This document shows, piece after piece, positions 1 to 5,223 of a DNA stretch of 5,831 nucleotides. The stretch spans positions 1-5,831 of the forward strand of contig DXIA01000166.1 in assembly GCA_019113125.1 (NCBI GenBank), in the 5' to 3' direction. Under the pieces are notes generated by a model. The model had not been told where the DNA came from, made no database searches, and was given only the letters and a program-made list of their open reading frames with translations. The translations under genes and the position numbers were made by a program. The stretch comes from Candidatus Pygmaiobacter gallistercoris (GTDB lineage: Bacteria; Bacillota; Clostridia; Oscillospirales; Ruminococcaceae). Numbering within the stretch: the stretch's first letter is position 1; each line of letters opens with the position of its first letter.

Positions 1-36
1 GAACACTGATCATTGCGTTTGCCTGATTCTCAGAAT

Positions 37-80
37 AAAACGGGTTTGACCTTTTTGTGGGTCAAGCCCGTTTTTATTTT
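37..80 (+). terminator. Intrinsic terminator of an upstream + strand unit
   Basis: Bases 37-51 pair with 60-74 in a 15-bp stem containing one G-T wobble (45/66), with an 8-base loop, followed by a T-rich tail to base 80. It must end transcription of a + strand gene lying mostly off the left edge. The most plausible reading of that gene's end is the frame starting at base 3 (T L I I A F A, stop TGA at 24-26), 10 bases before the stem, but eight codons are too few to identify it. The terminator isolates the next gene from upstream transcription, so that gene needs its own promoter. Confidence 0.9.
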
Positions 81-121
81 CCCCGTGCCGTCCCATCCGT
101 CCGCTGCATACCCTGAAGTAA

Positions 122-144
122 CGGCGGGCGACCGCTGCCCGCCG
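122..144 (+). promoter_or_regulatory. GC-rich leader hairpin just upstream of the ribosome binding site
   Basis: CGGCGGGC (122-129) is perfectly complementary to GCCCGCCG (137-144), giving an 8-bp all-GC stem with a 7-base loop. It ends 8 bases before the AGGAGG (153-158) of the large wall-hydrolase gene. There is no T-run after it, so it is not a terminator. A stable hairpin at this place could protect the 5' end of the mRNA or mark an operator; which of these is unknown. No convincing vegetative promoter is visible between base 81 and the hairpin, a stretch that is GC-rich and otherwise featureless. Confidence 0.5.
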
Positions 145-167
145 AAAGTTTCAGGAGGAATGCGTTC

Positions 168-3100
168 ATGAGCATTGGAACACTTCAGATTTTTTCCCGC
201 TCGGCCACCGACGGCATCCCGGTACCCGGTGTCACCGCGCGGATTCGGCCGGTGTCGTCCGAAGGGACCTTCCGCAACGTCACCACCGACGACTCCGGCT
301 ACGCCGACCCCGTACATCTCTGGGCGCCGGACAAGAGCTATTCCCTTGACGAGTCCAACGACTCGGTACTCCCCTATTCGGTCTACAACATCACCGTCGA
401 TCACGAGGGCTATTACCCCATCGTCATCAACGGCGTTCAGGTCTTTGACGGACAAAATGCAATGGTGGACCTCAACATGGTTCCGCTGGAGGAAAACTCC
501 GTCTTCCGCTCACTGCCCGAGGTCTTTGAGATCCCCGAGCACAGTCTTTTTGCAGAGGACGGCGGTTCGGGCAATCAGCCCGCAGTTCTCTGTGAGCGGA
601 TTCTCAACGAGGTGGTCATCCCAAACAAGATTGTGGTTCATCTGGGCACTCCGTCCTCCAGCGCCCGGAATGTGACGGTTCCGTTCCGGGATTATATCAA
701 GAATGTTGCCAGCAGCGAGATCTATCCCACCTGGCCGGAACAGGCGCTGCGGGCGAACATCCACGCGCAGATCAGCCTCGCCCTCAACCGGGTCTTCACC
801 GAGTGGTACCGCAGCAAGGGAAAAGGCTATGATTTTGACATCACCAACTCGACCAGTTATGACCAGTACTATGTGCACGGCCGGAACATCTTCGAGTCGA
901 TCAGCAAGCTGGTGGATGAGATCTTCGACACCTATCTGCAGAAGGGGGACGCCATCGAGCCCTACTATGCGGAATACTGTGACGGCAAATCGGTCAGCTG
1001 TGCCGGCATGAAACAGTGGGGCACCAAGGACCTTGCCGACAAGGGCTACAGCGCCATCCAGATCCTGCGGTACTACTACGGCGACAACATCCGGCTGGTG
1101 ACCACCGACAACATCCAGAATGTGCAGGAGAGCTATCCCGGGACTCCGCTGCGGGTGGGCAGCACCGGGGATGCGGTGCGCACCATCCAGCGTCAGCTCA
1201 ACCGGATTGTCAAGAACTATCCGGGGCTGGGGAGCATTCCCAATGTCGACGGGGTCTTCGGCACCGATACCGAGCGGACGGTGAAGAACTTTCAAAAGCA
1301 GTTCAGCCTGACCGCCGACGGGGTGGTCGGCCGCGCAACCTGGTACAAAATCAGCTACATCTATGCCTCGGTCAAGAAACTGGCGGAGCTGACCAGCGAG
1401 GGAGAACTGCCGGACGGCCAGCCCTCTTCCGGCGTCTATCCCGGCAGTCCGCTGCGGCAGGGCAGCACCGGCGCCTCGGTGCGGCAGATCCAGTTCTGGC
1501 TGTCCACCATCTCGGGTTATGTGCCCTCGGTTCCCGATGTCGCAGTCGACGGCGTCTTCGGCAGCGCCACCACCGCAGCGGTGCGCGCCTACCAGCAGCA
1601 TGCCGGACTGACGGTCGACGGAGTGGTCGGCCGGGATACCTGGGACAGTCTGTATGACGACTACCAGAGCATCGAGAGCGACATTACCGGGCCGGGCAAC
1701 AACTTCCCCGGGCAGTACCCCGGCACCCCGCTGCGGCAGGGCAGCTCCGGCAACAGCGTGCGGCTGGTGCAGTTCTGGCTGTCGGTGCTCAGCGACTTTT
1801 ATTCCACCATCCCCGCAGTCAAAACCGACGGCGTCTTCGGCAGTGCCACCGCAGCAGCGGTGCGCGCCTTTCAGACCCGGTTCTCGCTGACCGCCGACGG
1901 GGTGGTTGGTCCGGCGACCTGGAACAAGCTGTACGAGGTCTACACCAGCCAGATCAACGGGATCCTCGAGGAAAATGAGACGCCCGGCGTCTACCCCGGC
2001 AGCCCGCTGCGGGTGGGCAGCACCGGCATCAAGGTCAAGGAGGCTCAGTTCTATCTCTATCTGCTCTCCGCCTATTATCCGAGCATTCCCCGGATCAATT
2101 ATGACGGCATCTTCGGCACCGCGACCCGGAATGCGGTGATCGCATTTCAGCAGATTGCGGGGCTGACGGCGGACGGCATCATCGGCCCTGCTACCTGGCA
2201 GGCGCTCTATTCCACCTACGAGAAACTGCGGACCGTTGACGGTCCGGTCATCGCCTATCGGTTTGATCCCTATCCCGGTAACCCCGTCGCCGAAAACGCC
2301 GAGGGGCAGGCGGTCTTCTTCATCCAGTTTGCCCTCGCATTGGGCGAGCTGTTCTATCCTCCGCTGCGCGAGGTGCCGGTCGATGGATTTTTCGGACCCG
2401 ACACCCAGCTCGCAGTTCTCGCGTTTCAGCGGGAGTTCAGTCTTCCGGAAACCGGCGTTGTCGATCAGGAGACCTGGGATGCCCTGCTCGAGATGACCTT
2501 TGATCTGCTCTCCTCCGCCGGCGGGTTCAGCAATACCGCCACCGGAGACTACCCCGGCTATCTGCTCACCGTCGGCAGCGCCGGCGCGGCGGTGCAGGAG
2601 CTGCAGTTCTATATGAATGCGATCGCGGAGCTCTACTGCGCAGCCGGGTTTGTCCGCAGCGATGGTTACTTTGATGAGGCGACCCGGGATGCGGTGATCG
2701 CGTTCCAGGAGGGATTCGGTCTCGCGCCGACCGGGCTGGTCGACAGGGCGACCTGGGAGGTCATCTATGATTACTACCGCACCCTGACCGGCAGAGCGAC
2801 TGCCAAGACCAAGATCTTCGTCTATGATGAATACGAGAACCGCCTGTATATCTACTACCGCAGCGAGAGCGAATCGATGCCCTATTCCTACGGCACCACC
2901 CTTCGGGTGCGGGAGTTCCGCGGCAGCAGCAAGAGCCCGACCCTCTGGACGACGGTGCGGGCGATGGAGAGCTGGAACCAAACCCGCCGCAGCTACGGCA
3001 GCGGCATTCCGGTCGGCTACGCCTTCAAGCGGATCTGGGAGGGCGGACACGGCACCACCAGCCAGCACTATGCCGGGGTCTCCTTCGACGTCGGGCAGAC

Positions 3101-3488
3101 CCTGTCGAGCACCCAGCGGCGCAGGATCTGGCAGGTTGCCACCGATCTTGGTGTCTGGGGCTATGTCGAGCCGCTCTCGATGACCCCGACCTGGGTCCAT
3201 TTCGATCGCCGGTACGGCAAACCCGCCTGCGGCGGCACCAGCGGCTACCCGACACTGCGCCGCGGAGACCGGAGCACCTATGTTCTGGTCCTGCAGGACG
3301 CCCTCAACGCGCTGGGGTACAGCACCAAGACACTGGACGGCATCTTCGGCGCCAACACCGAGAGTGCGCTGCGCTCCTTCCAGCGCAACAACAGCCTTTC
3401 GGTGGACGGCATCTGCGGCTGCAACAGCTGGCGCAAGATCGCCAATGCCGCGGTCGGCATCGGCCGCACCCAGACCGTCATCGACTGA
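168..3488 (+). CDS. SleC-like multidomain peptidoglycan hydrolase: SpoIID domain, six long PGBD repeats, M15-like peptidase, seventh PGBD
   Basis: 1106 residues; the ATG is fixed by AGGAGG at 153-158, nine bases upstream. No signal peptide or membrane segment is visible. Residues 1-110 look like a beta-sandwich of the carboxypeptidase regulatory type. Residues 111-165 are a linker where SleC-type proenzymes are cut by Csp proteases. Residues 169-310 are a SpoIID-type domain: VPFRDYIKNVASSE ending at Glu184, the candidate catalytic acid, then YPTWPEQALRAN, and CAGMKQWG at 278-285 followed by ILRYYYGDNI. Six PGBD repeats start at Tyr323, 424, 517, 609, 702 and 795. Residues 882-1020 carry an M15-type metal-site pattern, SQHYAGVSFD (His967, Asp974) and WVHFD (His1011). 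A short PGBD (1027-1100) ends the protein. Known SleC is about 440 residues with one PGBD and degrades cortex during germination. The SleC relation is from recalled motifs, and a cortex role is inference; a vegetative wall role is possible. The gene stands alone, with terminators on both sides and no csp gene nearby. Confidence 0.85.
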   Translation: MSIGTLQIFSRSATDGIPVPGVTARIRPVSSEGTFRNVTTDDSGYADPVHLWAPDKSYSLDESNDSVLPYSVYNITVDHEGYYPIVINGVQVFDGQNAMVDLNMVPLEENSVFRSLPEVFEIPEHSLFAEDGGSGNQPAVLCERILNEVVIPNKIVVHLGTPSSSARNVTVPFRDYIKNVASSEIYPTWPEQALRANIHAQISLALNRVFTEWYRSKGKGYDFDITNSTSYDQYYVHGRNIFESISKLVDEIFDTYLQKGDAIEPYYAEYCDGKSVSCAGMKQWGTKDLADKGYSAIQILRYYYGDNIRLVTTDNIQNVQESYPGTPLRVGSTGDAVRTIQRQLNRIVKNYPGLGSIPNVDGVFGTDTERTVKNFQKQFSLTADGVVGRATWYKISYIYASVKKLAELTSEGELPDGQPSSGVYPGSPLRQGSTGASVRQIQFWLSTISGYVPSVPDVAVDGVFGSATTAAVRAYQQHAGLTVDGVVGRDTWDSLYDDYQSIESDITGPGNNFPGQYPGTPLRQGSSGNSVRLVQFWLSVLSDFYSTIPAVKTDGVFGSATAAAVRAFQTRFSLTADGVVGPATWNKLYEVYTSQINGILEENETPGVYPGSPLRVGSTGIKVKEAQFYLYLLSAYYPSIPRINYDGIFGTATRNAVIAFQQIAGLTADGIIGPATWQALYSTYEKLRTVDGPVIAYRFDPYPGNPVAENAEGQAVFFIQFALALGELFYPPLREVPVDGFFGPDTQLAVLAFQREFSLPETGVVDQETWDALLEMTFDLLSSAGGFSNTATGDYPGYLLTVGSAGAAVQELQFYMNAIAELYCAAGFVRSDGYFDEATRDAVIAFQEGFGLAPTGLVDRATWEVIYDYYRTLTGRATAKTKIFVYDEYENRLYIYYRSESESMPYSYGTTLRVREFRGSSKSPTLWTTVRAMESWNQTRRSYGSGIPVGYAFKRIWEGGHGTTSQHYAGVSFDVGQTLSSTQRRRIWQVATDLGVWGYVEPLSMTPTWVHFDRRYGKPACGGTSGYPTLRRGDRSTYVLVLQDALNALGYSTKTLDGIFGANTESALRSFQRNNSLSVDGICGCNSWRKIANAAVGIGRTQTVID
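1134..2790 (+). repeat. Six tandem PGBD coding repeats, period about 279 bases
   Basis: Within the large hydrolase gene, a unit opening with YPGxPLRxGSxG and closing with DG(V/I)(V/I)GxATW recurs with starts at 1134, 1437, 1716, 1992, 2271 and 2550. The spacings are 303, 279, 276, 279 and 279 bases. Each unit has the PG_binding_1 core (glycine-rich turn, amphipathic VxxxQ helix, DGxFGxxT loop, AVxxFQ helix) plus an extra linker helix, which makes it longer than the usual 60-70 residue domain. Units 2 and 3 are the most alike at DNA level: bases 1548-1589 and 1827-1868 match at 39 of 42 positions. Units 5 and 6 are the most diverged; unit 5 has NPVAENAEG in place of PLRxGSxG. Confidence 0.9.
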
Positions 3489-3501
3489 TTTTTCAGAAAA
3501 T

Positions 3502-3536
3502 AAAAAAGAGCAAGCGAAAATCGCTTGCTCTTTTTT
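3502..3536. terminator. Bidirectional terminator between the hydrolase gene and the tRNA cluster
   Basis: A6-GAGCAAGCGA (3502-3517) pairs with TCGCTTGCTC-T6 (3521-3536), a perfect 16-bp stem with a 3-base AAA loop. It begins 14 bases after the hydrolase stop codon, and the T-run serves the + strand. Read on the - strand, the same hairpin is followed by T6-A-T4 and terminates the tRNA transcript. One hairpin therefore ends both convergent units. Its base 3536 is also the last A of the tRNA-Phe CCA end. Confidence 0.93.
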
Positions 3537-3611
3537 GGTGCCTCCGGGCGGAATCGAACCACCGACACGGGGATTTTCAGTCCCCTGCTCTACCGACTGA
3601 GCTACAGAGGC
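3536..3611 (-). tRNA. tRNA-Phe (anticodon GAA)
   Basis: 76 bases with an encoded CCA. The acceptor stem GCCTCTG pairs with CGGAGGC (one T-G pair). The anticodon stem GGGGA/TCCCC closes the loop CTGAAAA, which gives anticodon GAA. The T-arm GGTGG-TTCGATT-CCGCC is intact and the discriminator base is A. It is the last gene of the four-tRNA cluster, 3 bases after tRNA-Asp. Its CCA runs straight into the terminator stem with no spacer. Confidence 0.97.
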
Positions 3612-3614
3612 ATA

Positions 3615-3691
3615 TGGCGACCCGGATGAGGCTCGAACTCACGACCTCTAGCGTGACAGGCTAGCGTTCTAACCAACTGAACTACCGGGCC
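3615..3691 (-). tRNA. tRNA-Asp (anticodon GTC)
   Basis: 77 bases with an encoded CCA. The acceptor stem GGCCCGG pairs with CCGGGTC (one G-T pair). The anticodon stem CTAGC/GCTAG closes the loop CTGTCAC, which gives anticodon GTC. The discriminator is G, as expected for tRNA-Asp, and the T-arm contains GTTCGAGCC. It lies 5 bases after tRNA-Val in the same transcript. Confidence 0.97.
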
Positions 3692-3696
3692 ATTTT

Positions 3697-3772
3697 TGGT
3701 GGGAACAACAGGGCTCGAACCTGTGACCCCCTGCTTGTAAGGCAGGTGCTCTCCCAGCTGAGCTATGCTCCC
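3697..3772 (-). tRNA. tRNA-Val (anticodon TAC)
   Basis: 76 bases with an encoded CCA. The acceptor stem GGGAGCA pairs with TGTTCCC (one G-T pair). The anticodon stem CCTGC/GCAGG closes the loop CTTACAA, which gives anticodon TAC. The T-arm contains GGTTCGAGCC and the discriminator is A. It is the second gene of the cluster, 56 bases downstream of tRNA-Gly; that gap is much wider than the 3- and 5-base gaps between the later genes. Confidence 0.97.
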
Positions 3773-3813
3773 GCACCATGACGGTCTGAGTCAACCGGGT
3801 ATCTGGATCATTT

Positions 3814-3828
3814 TGCTGAAGATCAGCA
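3814..3828 (-). other. Small hairpin abutting the 3' end of tRNA-Gly
   Basis: On the - strand, TGCTGA and TCAGCA form a perfect 6-bp stem with a 3-base loop, starting at the base right after the tRNA-Gly CCA. AAAA follows rather than a T-run, so it is not an intrinsic terminator. It may help define the 3' end for tRNA processing nucleases in the 56-base spacer (3773-3828). No other structure was seen in that spacer. Confidence 0.4.
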
Positions 3829-3904
3829 TGGAGCGGCTTACGAGGCTCGAACTCGCTACCTCCACCTTGGCAAGGTGGCGCTCTACCAGATGAGCTAAAG
3901 CCGC
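3829..3904 (-). tRNA. tRNA-Gly (anticodon GCC)
   Basis: 76 bases with an encoded CCA. The acceptor stem GCGGCTT pairs perfectly with AAGCCGC. The anticodon stem CCACC/GGTGG closes the loop TTGCCAA, which gives anticodon GCC. The discriminator is T, as expected for bacterial tRNA-Gly, and the T-arm contains GTTCGAGCC. It is the first gene of the cluster, about 38 bases after the predicted transcription start. Confidence 0.97.
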
Positions 3905-3948
3905 AAAGTTGCGCCGGCCAAGTTCTCTGACTCGCGGCGACGAAAATA

Positions 3949-3977
3949 ATTTTATCGCAAAAATCGGTTTCTGTCAA
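3949..3977 (-). promoter_or_regulatory. Vegetative promoter of the tRNA cluster
   Basis: On the - strand, a perfect -35 TTGACA (3977-3972) and a -10 TAAAAT (3954-3949, five of six consensus bases) are separated by exactly 17 bases, the optimum for the housekeeping sigma factor. Transcription should start near 3942, leaving a leader of about 38 bases before tRNA-Gly. The sequence just upstream of the -35 (3980-4013) is A/T-rich, with runs such as AAATTATTTCAAAA, and could act as an UP element, as is common for stable RNA promoters. Confidence 0.85.
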
Positions 3978-4026
3978 GAGGATTTTGAAATAATTTCCGC
4001 TTTTTCGAAAAAATTCTTCCAAAAAC

Positions 4027-4070
4027 AGCCGATACCGGGACAGATTCTCTCTTCTGCTCCGGTATCGGCT
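4027..4070 (-). terminator. Terminator of the YerC-like gene
   Basis: AGCCGATACCGG (4027-4038) pairs perfectly with CCGGTATCGGCT (4059-4070), a 12-bp stem with a 20-base loop. On the - strand it starts 6 bases after the yerC-like stop codon and is followed by G and TTTTT. The + strand side also has a T-rich tail (4070-4087), but no + strand gene uses it. It separates the protein-coding operon from the tRNA promoter downstream. Confidence 0.85.
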
Positions 4071-4076
4071 TTTCTT

Positions 4077-4388
4077 TTATTTTTTTCTCTCCTTGAGGGC
4101 GCCGATCTTGTCCAGCTGATGCTCATATCCTCCCGGCCCATACTGGATGCAGCGGTTGACCCGGCTGATGGTGGCAGTGCTGATCTCGACCTCCTTTTGG
4201 ATCTGGTCATAGGTGAACCCGGACAGAAGCATCTGAGCCGCTTTCAGCCGCTGTGCCATGTCCCGCAGTTCCTTGAGGGTGCAAAGATCCTCAAGAAATG
4301 CCGCACACTCCTCATAACTGTCCAGCGCCACAATCGACCGGAACAACTGTTCGGTTTCCGGACGATGCAAAATATCCTTTCCCGCCAT
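4077..4388 (-). CDS. yerC: YerC/TrpR-family DNA-binding regulator
   Basis: 103 residues, close to the 104 of Bacillus subtilis YerC. The ATG at 4388-4386 is chosen because AAAAAGGAG lies eight bases upstream and the family N-terminus aligns there (KDILHRPETEQLFRSI). Upstream in-frame ATGs at 4466 and 4439 lack such a site and lie in the promoter region. Residues 10-55 form the helical dimer core, with the family pattern EECAAFLEDLCTLKELRDMAQRLK. Residues 58-80 are the helix-turn-helix, including FTYDQIQ and STATISRVNRC. TrpR-superfamily proteins are homodimeric repressors that sense a small ligand. From memory, some Firmicutes relatives have been called HisR and assigned to histidine biosynthesis, but nothing here shows the target. 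The gene follows the reductase on the same strand after a 94-base gap that holds its own promoter, and it has its own terminator. Confidence 0.93.
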   Translation of the reverse strand: MAGKDILHRPETEQLFRSIVALDSYEECAAFLEDLCTLKELRDMAQRLKAAQMLLSGFTYDQIQKEVEISTATISRVNRCIQYGPGGYEHQLDKIGALKERKK

Positions 4389-4445
4389 TCCCTCAGCTCC
4401 TTTTTGTCCGCGTCCTGCTTTTGCACTTTCGCACTTCATAGCAAT

Positions 4446-4474
4446 ATTATAGAAAATCACAGACAAAAAAGCAA
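4446..4474 (-). promoter_or_regulatory. Candidate promoter of the YerC-like gene
   Basis: On the - strand a perfect -10 TATAAT (4451-4446) lies 17 bases after TTGCTT (4474-4469), which keeps only the TTG of the -35 consensus. Transcription should start near 4439, giving a leader of about 50 bases. The leader contains AAGTGC twice, 8 bases apart on the - strand (4436-4431 and 4428-4423), just after the predicted start; this is a possible but unproven operator. No terminator is seen between the reductase stop and this promoter, so read-through from upstream is also likely. Confidence 0.6.
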
Positions 4475-4482
4475 CTGTTTTT

Positions 4483-5223
4483 TCAGATCAAAAATCCACC
4501 GTTGACCCCCAACACCTGTCCCGTGATAAAGGAGGCCGCCGGCGAGGCGAGGAAAAAGACCGCCTGCGCGACCTCTTCGGGGCGGCCAATCCGTCCCAAT
4601 GGGGTCTCCTCCGTCAGCTGCGCCAGGTCCTCCTCGGTCAGGTGCGCGTTCATCCCGGTATCGATCACGCCGGGAGCGACACAGTTGACCCGAATTCCGC
4701 TGGGCCCCAGTTCCTTGGCAAGCGATTTTGTCAGTCCGATCAGCCCCGCCTTGGACACCGAATAGGCCACCTCGCAGGAAGCCCCGGTCTGTCCCCAGAT
4801 TGACGAGATGTTGATAATGCTGCCGCATTTGTGCCGGATCATCTCACGGGCCGCCTCCTGCGCGCAGCAGAGCGCGCTGTCGAGGTTGATCTGCCGCAGC
4901 CGGTTCCATGCCGCATCGGTGAGATCGGTGAAAAGCCCGATCTCAGACACCCCCGCATTGTTGACCAGTACCTCCAGCCCGCCGAAGAGCGCTATGGTCT
5001 GTTGTACCAGCTCACGGGCTGCCGCGGCATCGCCGAGATCAGCCGATAGGACGGCCGTCTGCATCCCCTCGGCATTCAGCTCTTCACTGAGCTGGCGGGC
5101 CTGCTGTTCATGGCGATGACATCCCAACACGACATTATATCCGTTTTTCGCAAACAGCTGCGCGGTTGCCCGACCGATGCCGCTGGAAGCGCCGGTGACC
5201 AATACTGTCCTGTTTATCTTCAT
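4483..5223 (-). CDS. ymfI: Short-chain dehydrogenase, probable EF-P 5-aminopentanone reductase (YmfI type)
   Basis: 246 residues, the normal length of a classical short-chain dehydrogenase/reductase. The Rossmann NAD(P) motif TGASSGIG is at 10-17 and NNAG at 88-91. The active site is Asn113, Ser141, Tyr154 and Lys158, and PGVIDTGM (184-191) plus GVNGG near the end complete the fold. The stretch [12 protein letters not shown] (140-151) before the catalytic Tyr is what I recall from B. subtilis YmfI, and it differs from FabG. YmfI reduces the 5-aminopentanone group on a lysine of translation factor EF-P to 5-aminopentanol, helping polyproline translation. The start ATG overlaps the stop of the preceding gene as ATGA. 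Its own ribosome binding site is weak (AGAGA), so translation is probably coupled. A generic FabG-like 3-oxoacyl reductase is the main alternative. The efp gene itself is not in the window. Confidence 0.85.
   Translation of the reverse strand: MKINRTVLVTGASSGIGRATAQLFAKNGYNVVLGCHRHEQQARQLSEELNAEGMQTAVLSADLGDAAAARELVQQTIALFGGLEVLVNNAGVSEIGLFTDLTDAAWNRLRQINLDSALCCAQEAAREMIRHKCGSIINISSIWGQTGASCEVAYSVSKAGLIGLTKSLAKELGPSGIRVNCVAPGVIDTGMNAHLTEEDLAQLTEETPLGRIGRPEEVAQAVFFLASPAASFITGQVLGVNGGFLI

Noticed and set aside
107..114. CATACCCT, resembling the -10 element of mother-cell sporulation sigma factors (CATAnnnT)
   Set aside because: It would fit a sporulation gene and would start transcription right at the leader hairpin. 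However, no matching -35 element is found at the proper distance in the GC-rich sequence upstream, and an eight-base partial match alone is not enough.
1134..2790. Regularly spaced repeats that could be mistaken for a CRISPR-like or non-coding repeat array
   Set aside because: The period is about 279 bases, the frame stays open throughout and the units translate to PGBD domains.
510..3200. An 896-residue open frame on the - strand, opposite the hydrolase gene
   Set aside because: It is the mirror of a GC-rich repetitive gene whose codon bias removes stops on the opposite strand. Its translation is low-complexity (Gly, Ala, Asp, Val, Arg) with no recognisable domain, while the + strand frame has clear domains and a strong ribosome binding site.
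3536..3904. The tRNA cluster as an attachment site for an integrated element
   Set aside because: No integrase, no repeated tRNA 3' end and no mobile genes are visible in the window; the flanks are a terminator and a normal promoter.
3669..4022. A 117-residue - strand frame through the tRNA cluster
   Set aside because: It translates tRNA genes; the repeated SSGRAP/SSAGRAP-like peptides are the usual artefact of reading T-arms and D-arms as protein.
4389..4466. A longer YerC-like protein starting at 4466
   Set aside because: The extra 26 residues match nothing in the family and lie in the promoter and leader; the ATG at 4388 has the strong AAAAAGGAG site and gives the normal length.
3909..4505. 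A 198-residue + strand frame overlapping the tRNA promoter and the YerC-like gene
   Set aside because: It is antisense to a well-supported gene, crosses a terminator and a promoter, and has no ribosome binding site or recognisable domain.
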